Shown: in pieces, positions 51,477 through 61,136 of the stretch
How the letters are laid out: each line of letters begins with the position of its first letter
Numbering within the stretch: the first letter of the stretch is position 1
Assembly (NCBI RefSeq): GCF_001544495.1
Contig: NZ_FCNZ02000007.1
Coordinates: 124,001 to 188,000 of the forward strand
Length of the DNA stretch: 64,000 nucleotides
Source: Caballeronia telluris
GTDB taxonomy: Bacteria; Pseudomonadota; Gammaproteobacteria; Burkholderiales; Burkholderiaceae
Reading direction: 5' to 3'
Translations under genes and position numbers: made by a program
Notes under the pieces: generated by a model
What the model was told of the DNA's origin: nothing
Databases searched by the model: none
The model's input: the letters and a program-made list of their open reading frames with translations, nothing else

Positions 51477-52694
51477 CTATTCCAGCGCGACCGCCGCGCT
51501 GACGAACCCGCGAAAGCGCGCCCGAGGCGCGCGCTCGGGCTCGCCGTTCATGCGATAGCGCGGAAACCGCGTGACGAACCGGCCGATCGCGATGCGCGCC
51601 TCCAGCCGCGCGAGCGACAAGCCCGCGCACTGGTGAATGCCGAAGCCGAATGCGAGATGCCGATTGGGTTCGCGCGCGATGTCGAAGCGCCCGGGCGCCG
51701 CGAACTGTTCCGGGTCGCGATTGGCCGCGCCGACGCACAGCGTCACGGGTGTGCCGCGCGGCACCGGAACATCGCCGATCGTTGCATCCGCGACGGCGAT
51801 CCGGTTGCCCAGCTGGTTCGAACTCTCGAAACGCAGACATTCCTCGATCGCGCTTTCGATCAGCGTCGGTTCCTGTAGCAGCCGCTCGCGCTCGCCCGGC
51901 CACGCGGCGAAAAGGACGAGGCCGTTGCCGATCAGGTTAGTCGTCGTCTCGTGTCCGGCGTTCAGAATGAAGATGCAGTTGTGCAGCAGTTCCGCTTCGT
52001 CGAGCCGCTCGCCGTCCGCTTCGCCTTGAATGAGGCGCGTCAGCACGTCGTGCTGCGGATCGCCGGGACACGCGCGCCGACGCGCCACCAGCACATGCAG
52101 ATAGTCGATGAACTCGCTCACCGCGCGATTGCCCCGCGCCTCCTGCTCCGCCGTGAGCGCGGGCTCCAGCGCGCCGAGAATCGCGAGCGACCATTCGCGC
52201 AGCGGTCTGCGCTCGTCGTGCGGCACGTCGAGCAAATTGCCGATCACCTCGACCGGAATCGCCGAGGCGAAATCGTCGATCAGATCGAACTGACCGCGCG
52301 TCTCGCCGCGATCGAGCAGGCCGTCGACGAGCCGCACGAGCCCCGGTTCCATCGCGGCGATCGCCCGCGCCGTCAGCGCGCCCGCGATCAGCCGGCGCAC
52401 GCGCGTGTGGCGCGGCGCGTCGTTAAAGACGAGGCTCGTCGTGTGATGCGCGTAGAGCGGCGTCGAGACGCCGTACTTCGGGCCGAACTCGACGGTCTTG
52501 TCGGAGCTGAACGACTTCGCGTCGCGATACACCGACTGAACGTCGCGATAGCGCGTGAGGAACAGCGACCCGTCGGGCATGCGCCGCACGGGCTCGTGCG
52601 TGCGCAGCGCGTCGTAGACGGGGTACGGGTTCGCATAGAACGACGCGTCGAGACGGCGCAGGTCGAAATCGCGTGCGAGGTCCGCGGGGTTCAT
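51477..52694 (-). CDS. Cytochrome P450
   Basis: Soluble bacterial P450 of 405 residues. The I-helix motif is NAGHETTTN (acid-threonine-like pair), the K-helix ExxR is EECLR, and the heme-binding loop is FGFGIHQCAG with axial Cys356. The N-terminal HTRVRRLIAGALTARAI is the usual C-helix. It needs ferredoxin/reductase partners, which are not encoded nearby. It resembles class I P450s used for hydroxylating hydrophobic compounds; the substrate is unknown. It could share a transcript with the downstream MDR oxidoreductase. Confidence 0.88.
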   Translation of the reverse strand: MNPADLARDFDLRRLDASFYANPYPVYDALRTHEPVRRMPDGSLFLTRYRDVQSVYRDAKSFSSDKTVEFGPKYGVSTPLYAHHTTSLVFNDAPRHTRVRRLIAGALTARAIAAMEPGLVRLVDGLLDRGETRGQFDLIDDFASAIPVEVIGNLLDVPHDERRPLREWSLAILGALEPALTAEQEARGNRAVSEFIDYLHVLVARRRACPGDPQHDVLTRLIQGEADGERLDEAELLHNCIFILNAGHETTTNLIGNGLVLFAAWPGERERLLQEPTLIESAIEECLRFESSNQLGNRIAVADATIGDVPVPRGTPVTLCVGAANRDPEQFAAPGRFDIAREPNRHLAFGFGIHQCAGLSLARLEARIAIGRFVTRFPRYRMNGEPERAPRARFRGFVSAAVALE

Positions 52695-52850
52695 CGCATC
52701 TCCTTGATCGACCGGAGTCAGCGCGCTGACGCTTGCTCGGGTCGCTTGGTTGAACTTTTTGCCTTTGGCGCATCATAGCCGCGCCCCGCACGGAAGCGCC
52801 ATCGGTCGGCACCATTACAATGGATGCTTTCGCCTTCCCGCTTCTCGCCC

Positions 52851-53690
52851 ATGAACCTCGTCGTCCAAAGCCCTTCCCCGATCGCCGATTCGCACCTCCG
52901 GCCGCTCGGCGCCCTCGCCCGCTCGTCGGCAACCGCGCGCGCCGACGACACGCTCGTGCGCTTCATCGGCGCCGATCCGCTGCAACGTCCCGACGTCGAC
53001 GCCTATTGCGGCGCGCATCGGCTCGACTACGCGTTCGTCGCACCGCACGCGCGCCTCGCGGACTACGGCCTCGTCGCGATGGACATGGACTCGACGCTGA
53101 TCACGATTGAATGCATCGACGAGATCGCCGACTTTTGCGGACTGAAGGCGGAAGTCGCGGCGATCACGGAAGCGTCGATGCGCGGCGAGATCAAGGATTT
53201 CAACGAGAGCCTGACGCGCCGCGTCGCGCTGTTGAAGGGGCTCGACGCGAGCGCGCTGGAACGGGTCTACGAAGAGCGTCTGCAGCTGTCGCCGGGCGCG
53301 GAACGGATGCTGGCGGGCGCGCGCGCCGCCGGACTGAAGACGCTGCTCGTCTCGGGCGGCTTCACGTTTTTCACGGAGAAGCTGAAGGCGCGGCTCGGCC
53401 TCGATTTCACGCGCGCGAACACGCTCGAAATCGTCGACGGCAAGCTGACGGGCAACGTGACCGGCGAAATCGTCAACGCGGACGTGAAGGCGCGCACGCT
53501 CTCTGAAACCTGCGCGCAGATCGGCATCGATCCGGCGCGCACCATCGCGATGGGCGACGGCTCCAACGATCTCAAGATGATGGCGCAAGCGGGACTGTCG
53601 GTGGCATTTCGCGCGAAGCCGGTGGTGCGCGAAGCGGCGAACGTCGCATTCAACTTCGTGGGGCTGGACGGGTTGCTGCGGTTGTTCTGA
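52851..53690 (+). CDS. serB: Phosphoserine phosphatase
   Basis: HAD-family enzyme of 279 residues catalysing the last step of serine synthesis. Nucleophile Asp78 lies in AMDMDSTLI; motif II is LLVSGGFTFFTE; motif III is GDGSNDLKMM. ECIDEIADFCG and TRRVALLKGL complete the SerB cap. The N-terminal 70 residues are a shortened regulatory-type extension. The ATG at 52851 is used rather than an upstream in-frame codon at 52824. It ends in a strong terminator shared with the convergent metC-like gene. Confidence 0.87.
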   Translation: MNLVVQSPSPIADSHLRPLGALARSSATARADDTLVRFIGADPLQRPDVDAYCGAHRLDYAFVAPHARLADYGLVAMDMDSTLITIECIDEIADFCGLKAEVAAITEASMRGEIKDFNESLTRRVALLKGLDASALERVYEERLQLSPGAERMLAGARAAGLKTLLVSGGFTFFTEKLKARLGLDFTRANTLEIVDGKLTGNVTGEIVNADVKARTLSETCAQIGIDPARTIAMGDGSNDLKMMAQAGLSVAFRAKPVVREAANVAFNFVGLDGLLRLF

Positions 53691-53705
53691 GCGAACGTCG
53701 AGGGT

Positions 53706-53740
53706 CAAAAAGGCCGCTTTGCGACGCAAAGCGGCCTTTT
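53706..53740. terminator. Bidirectional terminator between serB and metC-like gene
   Basis: A 15-bp perfect stem (AAGGCCGCTTTGCG and complement, 2-base loop) has A-rich and T-rich flanks on either side, so it can end both convergent transcripts. Confidence 0.85.
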
Positions 53741-53765
53741 GCCATTGGCCCGGCGTGAACGTGCG

Positions 53766-54965
53766 TTACGCGAATGCCTTCGTCAACGCCTGTTCGATGT
53801 CGCGGCGCAAGTCGGCTTCGTCCTCCAGCCCGACGAAAAAGCGCACCAGCACGCCTTCGTGCGGCCACTTCGCGGCGGTGCGCATCGCGCCGACGTTGTA
53901 CGGCATCGCCAGGCTGTGCGAGCCGCCCCAGCTCCAGCCGATATCGAACAATTCGAGCGCCTCGACGAACGCATCGACCTGCGCGGCGCTATAGCGCTTG
54001 TCGAACACGAACGAGAAGAGGCCGCCCGCCCCGCCCTTGAAATCGCGCGCGAAGATGTCGTGTCCGGGGCAATCCGCGAGGGCCGGATGCAGCACCGCCG
54101 ACACTTCCGGACGCGTCTTCAGCCACGTGGCGAGCGCAAACGCGGTGCGGTCGTGGGCCGCGTAGCGGAGCGTCATCGAAGGGAGGCTCCTCAGCACGAG
54201 CGAACAGTCGTCCGACGAGACACCGATGCCGAGCCGCATGCGCGCGCGCTTCAACTTCATGTGATGCTCGCGGTCGACGGCGATCGTCGCGCCCATCAGG
54301 ATGTCGCTGCCGCCCGACTGGTATTTCGAGAGCGCCTGCACCGATATATCGACGCCGTGTTCGAACGGCTTGAACGCGAGCCCCGCCGAATACGTGTTGT
54401 CGAGCGCCGTGACGACGCCGCGCGAGCGCGCGACCGCCGCGATGGCCGGCACGTCCTGCACTTCCATCGTCACGGAGCCCGGCGCCTCGACCCAGATCAG
54501 CTTCGTGTTCGGCCGGATGAGGTCGGCGATACCCGCGCCGATCATCGGATCGTAGTAGGTCACGTCCACGCCGTAATCCGCCGCGAGCCAGTCGGCGTGC
54601 TCGCGGTTCGGCGAGTAGGCGTTGTCGGGCACGAGCACGTGATCGCCCGACTTCACGAAGCCGAAGTACACGTTCGAGATCGCCGACAGCCCCGACGGAT
54701 GCAGCAGCGCGTATTCACCGCCTTCGATCGCCGCGAGCCGCTGCGCGAGCGTGATCGACGTGGGCGTGCCGTGCAGCCCGTAGCGCCATTGCGAATCGTC
54801 GCTCCAGACGAGCTTGCGCATCGCGGCGAGATTCGGGAACACGATCGTCGACGCGCGCGTGACGGGCACGGGAAACGCTTCGAAGCCGGGCGTCAGGCGG
54901 TCTTCCGGATGGACGATGCGGGTCTGCTCCGAGCGTCCTTTGTCCTTGGGGCTGGAATCGGTCAT
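53766..54965 (-). CDS. metC: Cystathionine beta-lyase
   Basis: PLP-dependent Cys/Met-metabolism enzyme of 399 residues. PLP Lys214 lies in ALSKYQSGGSDILMG, preceded by VTALDNTYSAG with the PLP-ring Asp. The N-terminal WRYGLHGTPTS and the C-terminal GWSWGGSHSLAMPY and VLVRFFVGLEDEADL match MetC. It cleaves cystathionine to homocysteine, pyruvate and ammonia. The start at 54965 is chosen from the conserved N-terminus; the frame to 55007 gives 14 extra poorly conserved residues. Confidence 0.84.
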   Translation of the reverse strand: MTDSSPKDKGRSEQTRIVHPEDRLTPGFEAFPVPVTRASTIVFPNLAAMRKLVWSDDSQWRYGLHGTPTSITLAQRLAAIEGGEYALLHPSGLSAISNVYFGFVKSGDHVLVPDNAYSPNREHADWLAADYGVDVTYYDPMIGAGIADLIRPNTKLIWVEAPGSVTMEVQDVPAIAAVARSRGVVTALDNTYSAGLAFKPFEHGVDISVQALSKYQSGGSDILMGATIAVDREHHMKLKRARMRLGIGVSSDDCSLVLRSLPSMTLRYAAHDRTAFALATWLKTRPEVSAVLHPALADCPGHDIFARDFKGGAGGLFSFVFDKRYSAAQVDAFVEALELFDIGWSWGGSHSLAMPYNVGAMRTAAKWPHEGVLVRFFVGLEDEADLRRDIEQALTKAFA

Positions 54966-55058
54966 GGCGTGCTTGCTTGATGTGTTTGTTCGGAAAAGAA
55001 ACGCCATCGAAGTGGTTCGATGGCGTGCGGGTTTCGGTCGGCGCGGCGCGGAGGCGCG

Positions 55059-55694
55059 CTACTCGCCGATGATCACGTTGCTCGTCCCGCCGACGGCATT
55101 GCGCGGCGCAGTCGGTGCAGCGGGCGCGGCGGGCGGCGCCGGTTCCAGCGAAGGCGCGGCGGGCCGGGCATCGCGATTCGCCGGGACGGTCACTCCCGCC
55201 ACCGCGGGACGCAATTCGAAGGGCTGCGAGTTGGAATCGTCGGCGTTCATGCGCTCGCCGGACACGCTGCCGTCCGATGCGAACTTGCCGACCCAGTTGC
55301 CGGTGATGTGCGTGCCGTCGTTCGATTCCTCGATTTCGAGCGTGTCGCCGTCGCGATCGCCCGCGACCAGAATCACCGACGGACTGCCCGCGAAGCGGTA
55401 CTCGCCGTGAACGCCCGACGCCTCGTCGGTCTTCGCGCCGAGCCGCATCTCGATCTCTTTGCCGCCGACCGTGCCGACATAGCGCGGAAAGCGCGCGTAT
55501 TCGGGATTCGGCGCGAGCGGCTTTGCGGGCGGCAGCGCGAGCGTCGCGATGGCGTTGTTGGCACCGATCACGTCGTCGCTTTTTTCGGCGGCCGTGGCCG
55601 CGGCCGGCCGATCCGGCGGCATCGGCGAATTGCACGCGGCGAGCAGCACCGTCATTGTCAGCAAGCCGATTACCGCCGTATTCCTTTGCATCAT
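55059..55694 (-). CDS. Putative lipoprotein, unknown function
   Basis: Predicted 211-residue lipoprotein. The signal peptide ends LLAAC (Cys at 21). The middle part is acidic and beta-rich (YVGTVGGKEIEMRLGAK, FAGSPSVILVAGDRDGDTLEIEES, ITGNWVGKFASDGSVSGE). The C-terminal 40 residues are Ala/Pro-rich and end NVIIGE. No domain is recognised. It lies between metC and bktB on the same strand with no special spacing. Confidence 0.66.
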   Translation of the reverse strand: MMQRNTAVIGLLTMTVLLAACNSPMPPDRPAAATAAEKSDDVIGANNAIATLALPPAKPLAPNPEYARFPRYVGTVGGKEIEMRLGAKTDEASGVHGEYRFAGSPSVILVAGDRDGDTLEIEESNDGTHITGNWVGKFASDGSVSGERMNADDSNSQPFELRPAVAGVTVPANRDARPAAPSLEPAPPAAPAAPTAPRNAVGGTSNVIIGE

Positions 55695-55734
55695 CCTCTG
55701 GTTCCTTCGAATGTCGATCGCGTCGCGGCCTGGA

Positions 55735-56919
55735 TCAAACGCGCTCGAAAATCGCCGCGATGCCCTGCCCGCCGCCGATGCACATCGTCACGAGCGCATA
55801 GCGTCCGCCGATGCGCTGCAGTTCATAGAGCGCCTTCACGGTGATGAGCGCGCCCGTCGCGCCGATCGGATGGCCGAGCGAGATGCCCGAGCCGTTCGGA
55901 TTGACCTTCGACGGATCGAGCTTCAGTTCGTTCGTGACGGCGCACGCCTGCGCGGCAAAGGCCTCGTTCGCTTCGATCACGTCGAGGTCGGCGACCGTGA
56001 GGCCCGCGCGTTCCAGCGCCTTTTGCGACGCGGGCACCGGGCCGATGCCCATGTACTTCGGATCGACGCCCGCGTGCGCGTACGCGACGAGGCGCGCGAG
56101 CGGCGCAAGACCTCGCTTCTCCGCGACGCTACGCTCCATCAGCACGACGGCCGCCGCCGCATCGTTGATGCCGGACGCGTTGCCCGCCGTCACCGTGCCG
56201 TTTTCCTTCGCGAAGACGGGCTTGAGCTTCGAGAAGTCGTCGGTGGTCGCGTTCATGCGCACATGTTCGTCCTGATCGAAGACGGTATCGCCCTTCTTCG
56301 ATGCCAGCGTGATCGGCAGGATCTGATCCTTGAAGTAACCGGCTTCGATCGCCTTCGCCGCGCGCCGGTGGGATTCGAGCGCGAGCGAGTCCTGGTCCGC
56401 GCGCGTGATGCCGTACTTGCCCGCCACGTTCTCGGCCGTCACGCCCATGTGGATCTTGTCGAACGGATCGTTCAGCGCGCCGAGCATCATGTCGACCATG
56501 CGGGCGTCGCCCATGCGCTGGCCGAAGCGCGCCGCCGGCATGATGTAGGGCGCGCGGCTCATGCTTTCGGCACCGCCGCCGATCGCGATGTCGGCGTCGC
56601 CGAGCAGGATCGACTGCGATGCGGAGATGATCGCCTGCAAACCCGAGCCGCACAGACGGTTCACCGTCAGCGCGGGCGCGTGTTGCGCGACGCCGCCGTT
56701 CAACGCCGCGACCCGCGCGAGATACATGTCCTTCGGCTCGGTATGCACGACGTTGCCGAACACCACGTGACCGACATCCTCGCCCGACACGTTCGCGCGC
56801 GACAGCGCCTCGCGCACGACGCGCGCGCCGAGCTCGGTCGGGCTGAAGTCCTTCAGCGCGCCGCCGAAATCGCCGATTGCCGTGCGTACTCCGCTCACCA
56901 CTACGACTTCACGTTGCAT
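55735..56919 (-). CDS. bktB: Beta-ketothiolase BktB (acetyl-CoA acyltransferase)
   Basis: Thiolase of 394 residues. The active-site Cys90 lies in [17 protein letters not shown] holds the His/Asn region, and the second Cys is in MCIGGGQG. The sequence MQREVVVVSGVRTAIGDFGG and many internal blocks closely resemble Cupriavidus necator BktB, which makes longer 3-ketoacyl-CoA units such as 3-ketovaleryl-CoA for PHA. The ATG at 56919 follows GGAG by 6 bases. It is located near phaCAB. Confidence 0.87.
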   Translation of the reverse strand: MQREVVVVSGVRTAIGDFGGALKDFSPTELGARVVREALSRANVSGEDVGHVVFGNVVHTEPKDMYLARVAALNGGVAQHAPALTVNRLCGSGLQAIISASQSILLGDADIAIGGGAESMSRAPYIMPAARFGQRMGDARMVDMMLGALNDPFDKIHMGVTAENVAGKYGITRADQDSLALESHRRAAKAIEAGYFKDQILPITLASKKGDTVFDQDEHVRMNATTDDFSKLKPVFAKENGTVTAGNASGINDAAAAVVLMERSVAEKRGLAPLARLVAYAHAGVDPKYMGIGPVPASQKALERAGLTVADLDVIEANEAFAAQACAVTNELKLDPSKVNPNGSGISLGHPIGATGALITVKALYELQRIGGRYALVTMCIGGGQGIAAIFERV

Positions 56920-56958
56920 GTTCGTCTCCATTTTGGATAGTTGTGTCTGCTAACGATC

Positions 56959-57885
56959 TTAGCATTGCGCGAGCGCTTGCTCGACCGTCGCCTGGTTGGG
57001 AATGGGCGCGACCGCGCCGAAGCCTTGCGTCGACAGCGCCGCTGCGACGTTCGCGTAACGCGCGGCCGCGAAGGCATCGTCGCCCGCCACGATGCGCGCG
57101 ATGAACGCGCCGCCGAAGCAGTCGCCCGCGCCGGTTGCATCGACGGCCTGCACAACGCGGCCCGGCACCACGCGCCGCTCATCCGGCGTGGCGATATACG
57201 AGCCTTCCTTGCCGAGCTTCAGCGCAACGACCTTCGGCCCGAGCGACAGCAGGAAATCGACGATGGCATCCTTGTCCGTCAGGCCGGTGAGATCGGTGAC
57301 GTCGTCCCAGCTCGGCAGGCAGATGTCGGTTGCGCGGATCGCTTCGAGCATCACCGCGCGCGCCCGCGCGAGCGGCCAGAGCTTCAAGCGCAGGTTGGTA
57401 TCGAAACTCACTTTCACGCCGTGATTGCGCGCGTGCTCGATGGCGGCGAACGCGGCATCGCACGCCGAGACGCCGATCGCGAGACTGATGCCCGACAGAT
57501 GCACGACCTTCGCGGCCGCGATCGTATCGAGCGGAAGATCGGAAGGCGCATAGCGGCTCGCGGCCGACCCCGCGCGCAGATAATCGAAGCGATGCCCGCT
57601 CGCGCCGTGCGACACGAAGTAGACGCCGGTCGGCGCGTTCGCGTCGACGCGCACCGTCGAGGTATCGACGCGTTCCGCGCGCCACAGCTCGAGCAGCAAT
57701 TGCCCGAACTGATCGTTGCCGACCGCCGACACGAAGCCTGTCGAGGCACCCTGCCGCGACGCCGCGATCAGGAAGTTCGACACGTCGCCGCCGAAGCCTT
57801 GCAGGTAAGTCGGTTCGCCCGCCTTCGACTGGTTGAATTCGATCATGGCCTCGCCGAGCGCGAGGACTTGCGGCGTCTGCGTCAT
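56959..57885 (-). CDS. kdgK: PfkB-family sugar kinase, probably 2-dehydro-3-deoxygluconokinase
   Basis: Ribokinase-family enzyme of 308 residues. The PfkB signature is DATGAGDCFGG with the catalytic Asp, and the N-terminal LGEAMIEFNQSKAGEPTYLQGFGGDVSNFLIAASRQG is typical of KDG kinases. It would phosphorylate 2-keto-3-deoxygluconate for the Entner-Doudoroff pathway. The ATG at 57885 is 2 bases from the rimO stop and its GAGGTG ribosome site is inside rimO; an overlapping GTG at 57891 is possible. Related to, but clearly distinct from, kguK in this window. Confidence 0.78.
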   Translation of the reverse strand: MTQTPQVLALGEAMIEFNQSKAGEPTYLQGFGGDVSNFLIAASRQGASTGFVSAVGNDQFGQLLLELWRAERVDTSTVRVDANAPTGVYFVSHGASGHRFDYLRAGSAASRYAPSDLPLDTIAAAKVVHLSGISLAIGVSACDAAFAAIEHARNHGVKVSFDTNLRLKLWPLARARAVMLEAIRATDICLPSWDDVTDLTGLTDKDAIVDFLLSLGPKVVALKLGKEGSYIATPDERRVVPGRVVQAVDATGAGDCFGGAFIARIVAGDDAFAAARYANVAAALSTQGFGAVAPIPNQATVEQALAQC

Positions 57886-57887
57886 GG

Positions 57888-59264
57888 TCACACCTCGCCC
57901 CAGAGATCGTGGCCGTCGGCGCCGGTGATCTTCACCGAGACGAAGTCGCCGGCCTTGTAGCGCTTCGACGCCTTCGTCGCGGGTGCGATATAGACGACGC
58001 CGTCGATCTCGGGCGCGTCCGCCGCCGTGCGGCCGATGCCGCCGTCGCTATTCACTTCGTCGACGAGCACCTTGAGCGTCTTGCCGACCTTGCGCTTCAT
58101 GCGCGCCGCCGACAGTTCCTCGGCCAGTTCCATGAAGCGCGCGCGGCGTTCCTCGCGGACTTCGTCGGGCAGCGCGCCGTCAAGTTCGTTCGCGCTCGCG
58201 CCCTCGACCGGCGAATACGCGAAGCAGCCCACGCGATCCAGATCGGCTGCGCGGATGAAGTCGAGCAGCGTCTGGAACTGCTCTTCGGTTTCGCCCGGAA
58301 AGCCCGCGATGAACGTGCTGCGGATCGTCAGGTCCGGACAGATTTTGCGCCACGCCTGCACGCGTTCGAGCACCTTCTCGGCGTTGGCCGGACGCTTCAT
58401 GCGCTTGAGCACTTCCGGATGCGCGTGCTGGAACGGCACATCGAGATACGGCAGAACGTGGCCTTTCAGCGGACCTTCGGCCATCATCGGGATGACTTCG
58501 TCGACGCTCGGATACGGGTACACGTAGTGCAGACGCACCCACGCGCCGTATTGCGCGGCGAGTTCGCCTAACGCGCCGACGAGGTCCGTCATGCGCGTCT
58601 TGATCGGCTTGCCGTTCCAGAAGCCCGTGCGGTACTTGACGTCGACGCCGTATGCGCTCGTATCCTGCGAAATCACGAGCAGTTCCTTCACGCCCGACTT
58701 AAAGAGGTTCTCCGCTTCGAGCATCACGTCGGCGACCGGGCGCGAAACGAGATCGCCGCGCATCGACGGAATGATGCAGAACGTGCAGCGATGATTGCAG
58801 CCTTCGGAGATCTTCAGGTACGCGTAGTGGCGCGGCGTGAGCTTGATGCCGGCGGCGGGCACGAGATCGGTGAACGGATCGTGCGGCTTCGGCAAATGCG
58901 CGTGTACCGCGTTCATCACTTCGTTGGTCGCGTGCGGACCGGTGACGGCCAGCACCTTCGGATGCACTTCCTCGATGAGACCCGTGCCGCTCGCGCTCTT
59001 CTTCGCGCCGAGGCAGCCCGTCACGATCACCTTGCCGTTTTCGCTGAGCGCCTCGCCGATGGCGTCGAGGCTTTCCTGCACGGCTTCGTCGATGAAACCG
59101 CAGGTGTTGACGACGACGAGATCGGCGCCGTCATAGGTACCCGAGATCTCGTAGCCCTCGGCGCGCAGTTGCGTGATGATCTGCTCGGAATCGACGAGCG
59201 CTTTCGGGCAGCCGAGCGAAACGAAGCCGACTTTGGGGGCGGTCGGGGAGGAAATGTGCGACAT
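57888..59264 (-). CDS. rimO: Ribosomal protein S12 methylthiotransferase
   Basis: Radical-SAM enzyme of 458 residues adding a methylthio group to the conserved Asp of ribosomal protein S12. The N-terminal MTTase cluster Cys are Cys19, Cys55 and Cys84. The radical-SAM cluster is Cys156-x3-Cys160-x2-Cys163 in [15 protein letters not shown]-terminal TRAM domain (about 390-458) ends [11 protein letters not shown]. The start at 59264 (MSHISS) is used. It is directly upstream of the PfkB kinase and overlaps its alternative start. Confidence 0.9.
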   Translation of the reverse strand: MSHISSPTAPKVGFVSLGCPKALVDSEQIITQLRAEGYEISGTYDGADLVVVNTCGFIDEAVQESLDAIGEALSENGKVIVTGCLGAKKSASGTGLIEEVHPKVLAVTGPHATNEVMNAVHAHLPKPHDPFTDLVPAAGIKLTPRHYAYLKISEGCNHRCTFCIIPSMRGDLVSRPVADVMLEAENLFKSGVKELLVISQDTSAYGVDVKYRTGFWNGKPIKTRMTDLVGALGELAAQYGAWVRLHYVYPYPSVDEVIPMMAEGPLKGHVLPYLDVPFQHAHPEVLKRMKRPANAEKVLERVQAWRKICPDLTIRSTFIAGFPGETEEQFQTLLDFIRAADLDRVGCFAYSPVEGASANELDGALPDEVREERRARFMELAEELSAARMKRKVGKTLKVLVDEVNSDGGIGRTAADAPEIDGVVYIAPATKASKRYKAGDFVSVKITGADGHDLWGEV

Positions 59265-59600
59265 AGATGGTCCGGCGGTGTGGGTACCTGGTTCGGCGTG
59301 GAACCGGCGGGCGCGAAGCCGATCGAGGTACGGAGCTAACGAGCGCGGTGGCGCGCGGTGCCGGAAAACGCCTGTCAGGACGCGCTGTCGGGCACTGCCG
59401 CAGGTTGCGCCGCCGGACGATGATCCGCCCCGGCGCACCGCGCTGCAAAGCCCGTATTGTACCGTGCTGGGCCGAACCGCCTGCGGCACCGGAACCCGGG
59501 CGTGACCGGCCGCGACCCCGGCCGCGACCCCGGCCGCCGGCGACGGGCGCGTCCCACCGCCGCGCGCGTGCGCACGGGTCACGCTACCCGCGAAATTCGC
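59265..59600. other. Intergenic region between phaR and rimO with 12-bp tandem repeats
   Basis: No gene supported. CCGGCCGCGACC is repeated in tandem at 59506-59537 (two full copies and a partial third). The rest is very GC-rich and presumably contains the rimO promoter. Confidence 0.5.
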
Positions 59601-60173
59601 TTACTTCTTCTCCGTCGACGGCGGCGTCGGCGTGGGGAACGGGAACGTGTTGAACATCGACTTCGCCTGCGACTGCATCTGCTCCTGCATCTGCACGAAC
59701 ATGTTCTTCGACTGCTCGATGTAGCTCGTCATCATGCCCTGCATCATCGGCGCCTGCATGTTCATGAACTGCGACCACACCTCCGGATTGAGCGCGTTGC
59801 CGTCATAGAGGCCCTTGCTCTGGTCGGTGAGCTTCTGCTGGATGTCGATGAACGCCTGAATGTTCTTTTCCAGGTACGTGCCCATCATGCCCTGCATCGC
59901 GTGCCCATAGAAGCGAATGATCTGCGACAGCATCACCGAAGAGAACATCGGCAGCCCGCCGCTCTCCTCTTCCAGAATGATCTGCAGCAGGATGCTTCGG
60001 GTCAGGTCATCGTTGGACTTGGCGTCCATGACCTTGAAGTCTTCCTGATCCAGCACGAGCTGCTTCACGTCGGAAAGCGTGATGTAGGTGCTCGTTTCCG
60101 TATCATACAGCCGACGGTTTGGATACTTTTTGATGAGTCGTTCGGCGGGTTTCTTTGTAGTAGTAGTGGTCAT
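59601..60173 (-). CDS. phaR: Polyhydroxyalkanoate synthesis repressor PhaR
   Basis: Regulator of 190 residues. The N-terminal PhaR DNA-binding domain reads LIKKYPNRRLYDTETSTYITLSDVKQLV. It is followed by a helical PHB-accumulation domain (LLQIILEEESGGLPMFSSVMLSQIIRFYG) and a Met/Gln-rich coiled region. PhaR binds PHB granules and represses phasin genes and its own gene until polymer accumulates. It is the last gene of the pha cluster, 136 bases after phaB. Confidence 0.9.
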   Translation of the reverse strand: MTTTTTKKPAERLIKKYPNRRLYDTETSTYITLSDVKQLVLDQEDFKVMDAKSNDDLTRSILLQIILEEESGGLPMFSSVMLSQIIRFYGHAMQGMMGTYLEKNIQAFIDIQQKLTDQSKGLYDGNALNPEVWSQFMNMQAPMMQGMMTSYIEQSKNMFVQMQEQMQSQAKSMFNTFPFPTPTPPSTEKK

Positions 60174-60309
60174 TTAACGCCTTTAAACGCAAAACCTTAC
60201 TGCGATGGCAGCAAACGTGTCTTGCGTGATTGCAAAGTGCGTTGCCGCCGTTCGTTTTCCGGCAAGTGGCGGCAGCGCCCGGTTCCAGGCCGCACGCTGC
60301 CGCCGCCCG

Positions 60310-61050
60310 TCAGCCCATGTGCAGACCGCCGTTCAGCGAGAAGTCCGCGCCAGTCGAGAAGCCCGACTCTTCCGATGCCAGCCACGACACGATCGAGCCG
60401 ATTTCATCCGGCCGGCCAAGACGTCGCACCGGAATCGTCGCGACGATCTTCTCCAGCACTTCCGGACGGATCGCCTTCACCATGTCCGTGCCGATGTAGC
60501 CCGGCGACACCGTGTTGACCGTCACGCCCTTGGTCGCCACTTCCTGCGCCAGCGCCATCGTGAAGCCGTGAATGCCGGCCTTGGCCGTCGAGTAGTTCGT
60601 TTGACCGAACTGGCCCTTCTGGCCGTTCACCGACGAAATGTTGATGATCCGCCCGAAGCCGCGCTCGACCATGCCGTCGACCACTTGCTTCGTCACGTTG
60701 AAAAGGCTCGTCAGGTTGGTGTCGATGACGGCCGTCCAGTCCTCGTGCGTCATCTTGCGGAACACGACGTCGCGCGTGATGCCGGCGTTGTTCACGAGAA
60801 TATCGATCTCGCCGACTTCGGCTTTCACCTTGTCGAACGCGTTCTTGGTCGATTCCCAGTCGCCGACGTTGCCTTCCGACGCGATGAAGTCGAAGCCGTT
60901 CGCCTTCTGCTCCTCGATCCATTTCACCCGGCGTGGCGAGTTCGGGCCGCAGCCCACGACGACCGTATAGCCGTCCTTATGCAGACGCTGGCTGATGCTC
61001 GTGCCAATGCCGCCCATGCCGCCCGTCACATACGCTATGCGCTTCGTCAT
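60310..61050 (-). CDS. phaB: Acetoacetyl-CoA reductase
   Basis: Short-chain dehydrogenase of 246 residues. The cofactor motif is TGGMGGIGTSI, the catalytic tetrad includes Ser in NISSVNGQKGQFG and Tyr/Lys in NYSTAKAG, and PGYIGTDMV follows. It reduces acetoacetyl-CoA to (R)-3-hydroxybutyryl-CoA with NADPH. It lies between phaA and phaR. Confidence 0.92.
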   Translation of the reverse strand: MTKRIAYVTGGMGGIGTSISQRLHKDGYTVVVGCGPNSPRRVKWIEEQKANGFDFIASEGNVGDWESTKNAFDKVKAEVGEIDILVNNAGITRDVVFRKMTHEDWTAVIDTNLTSLFNVTKQVVDGMVERGFGRIINISSVNGQKGQFGQTNYSTAKAGIHGFTMALAQEVATKGVTVNTVSPGYIGTDMVKAIRPEVLEKIVATIPVRRLGRPDEIGSIVSWLASEESGFSTGADFSLNGGLHMG

Positions 61051-61136
61051 TCCTCACTCCGTTTTGTTATGCGCGAAGCGGCCACTGTCTTTCGGCCGCT
61101 TCCCGCTTGCCCTGACTGTCTGTCTCCAAGTCCTTC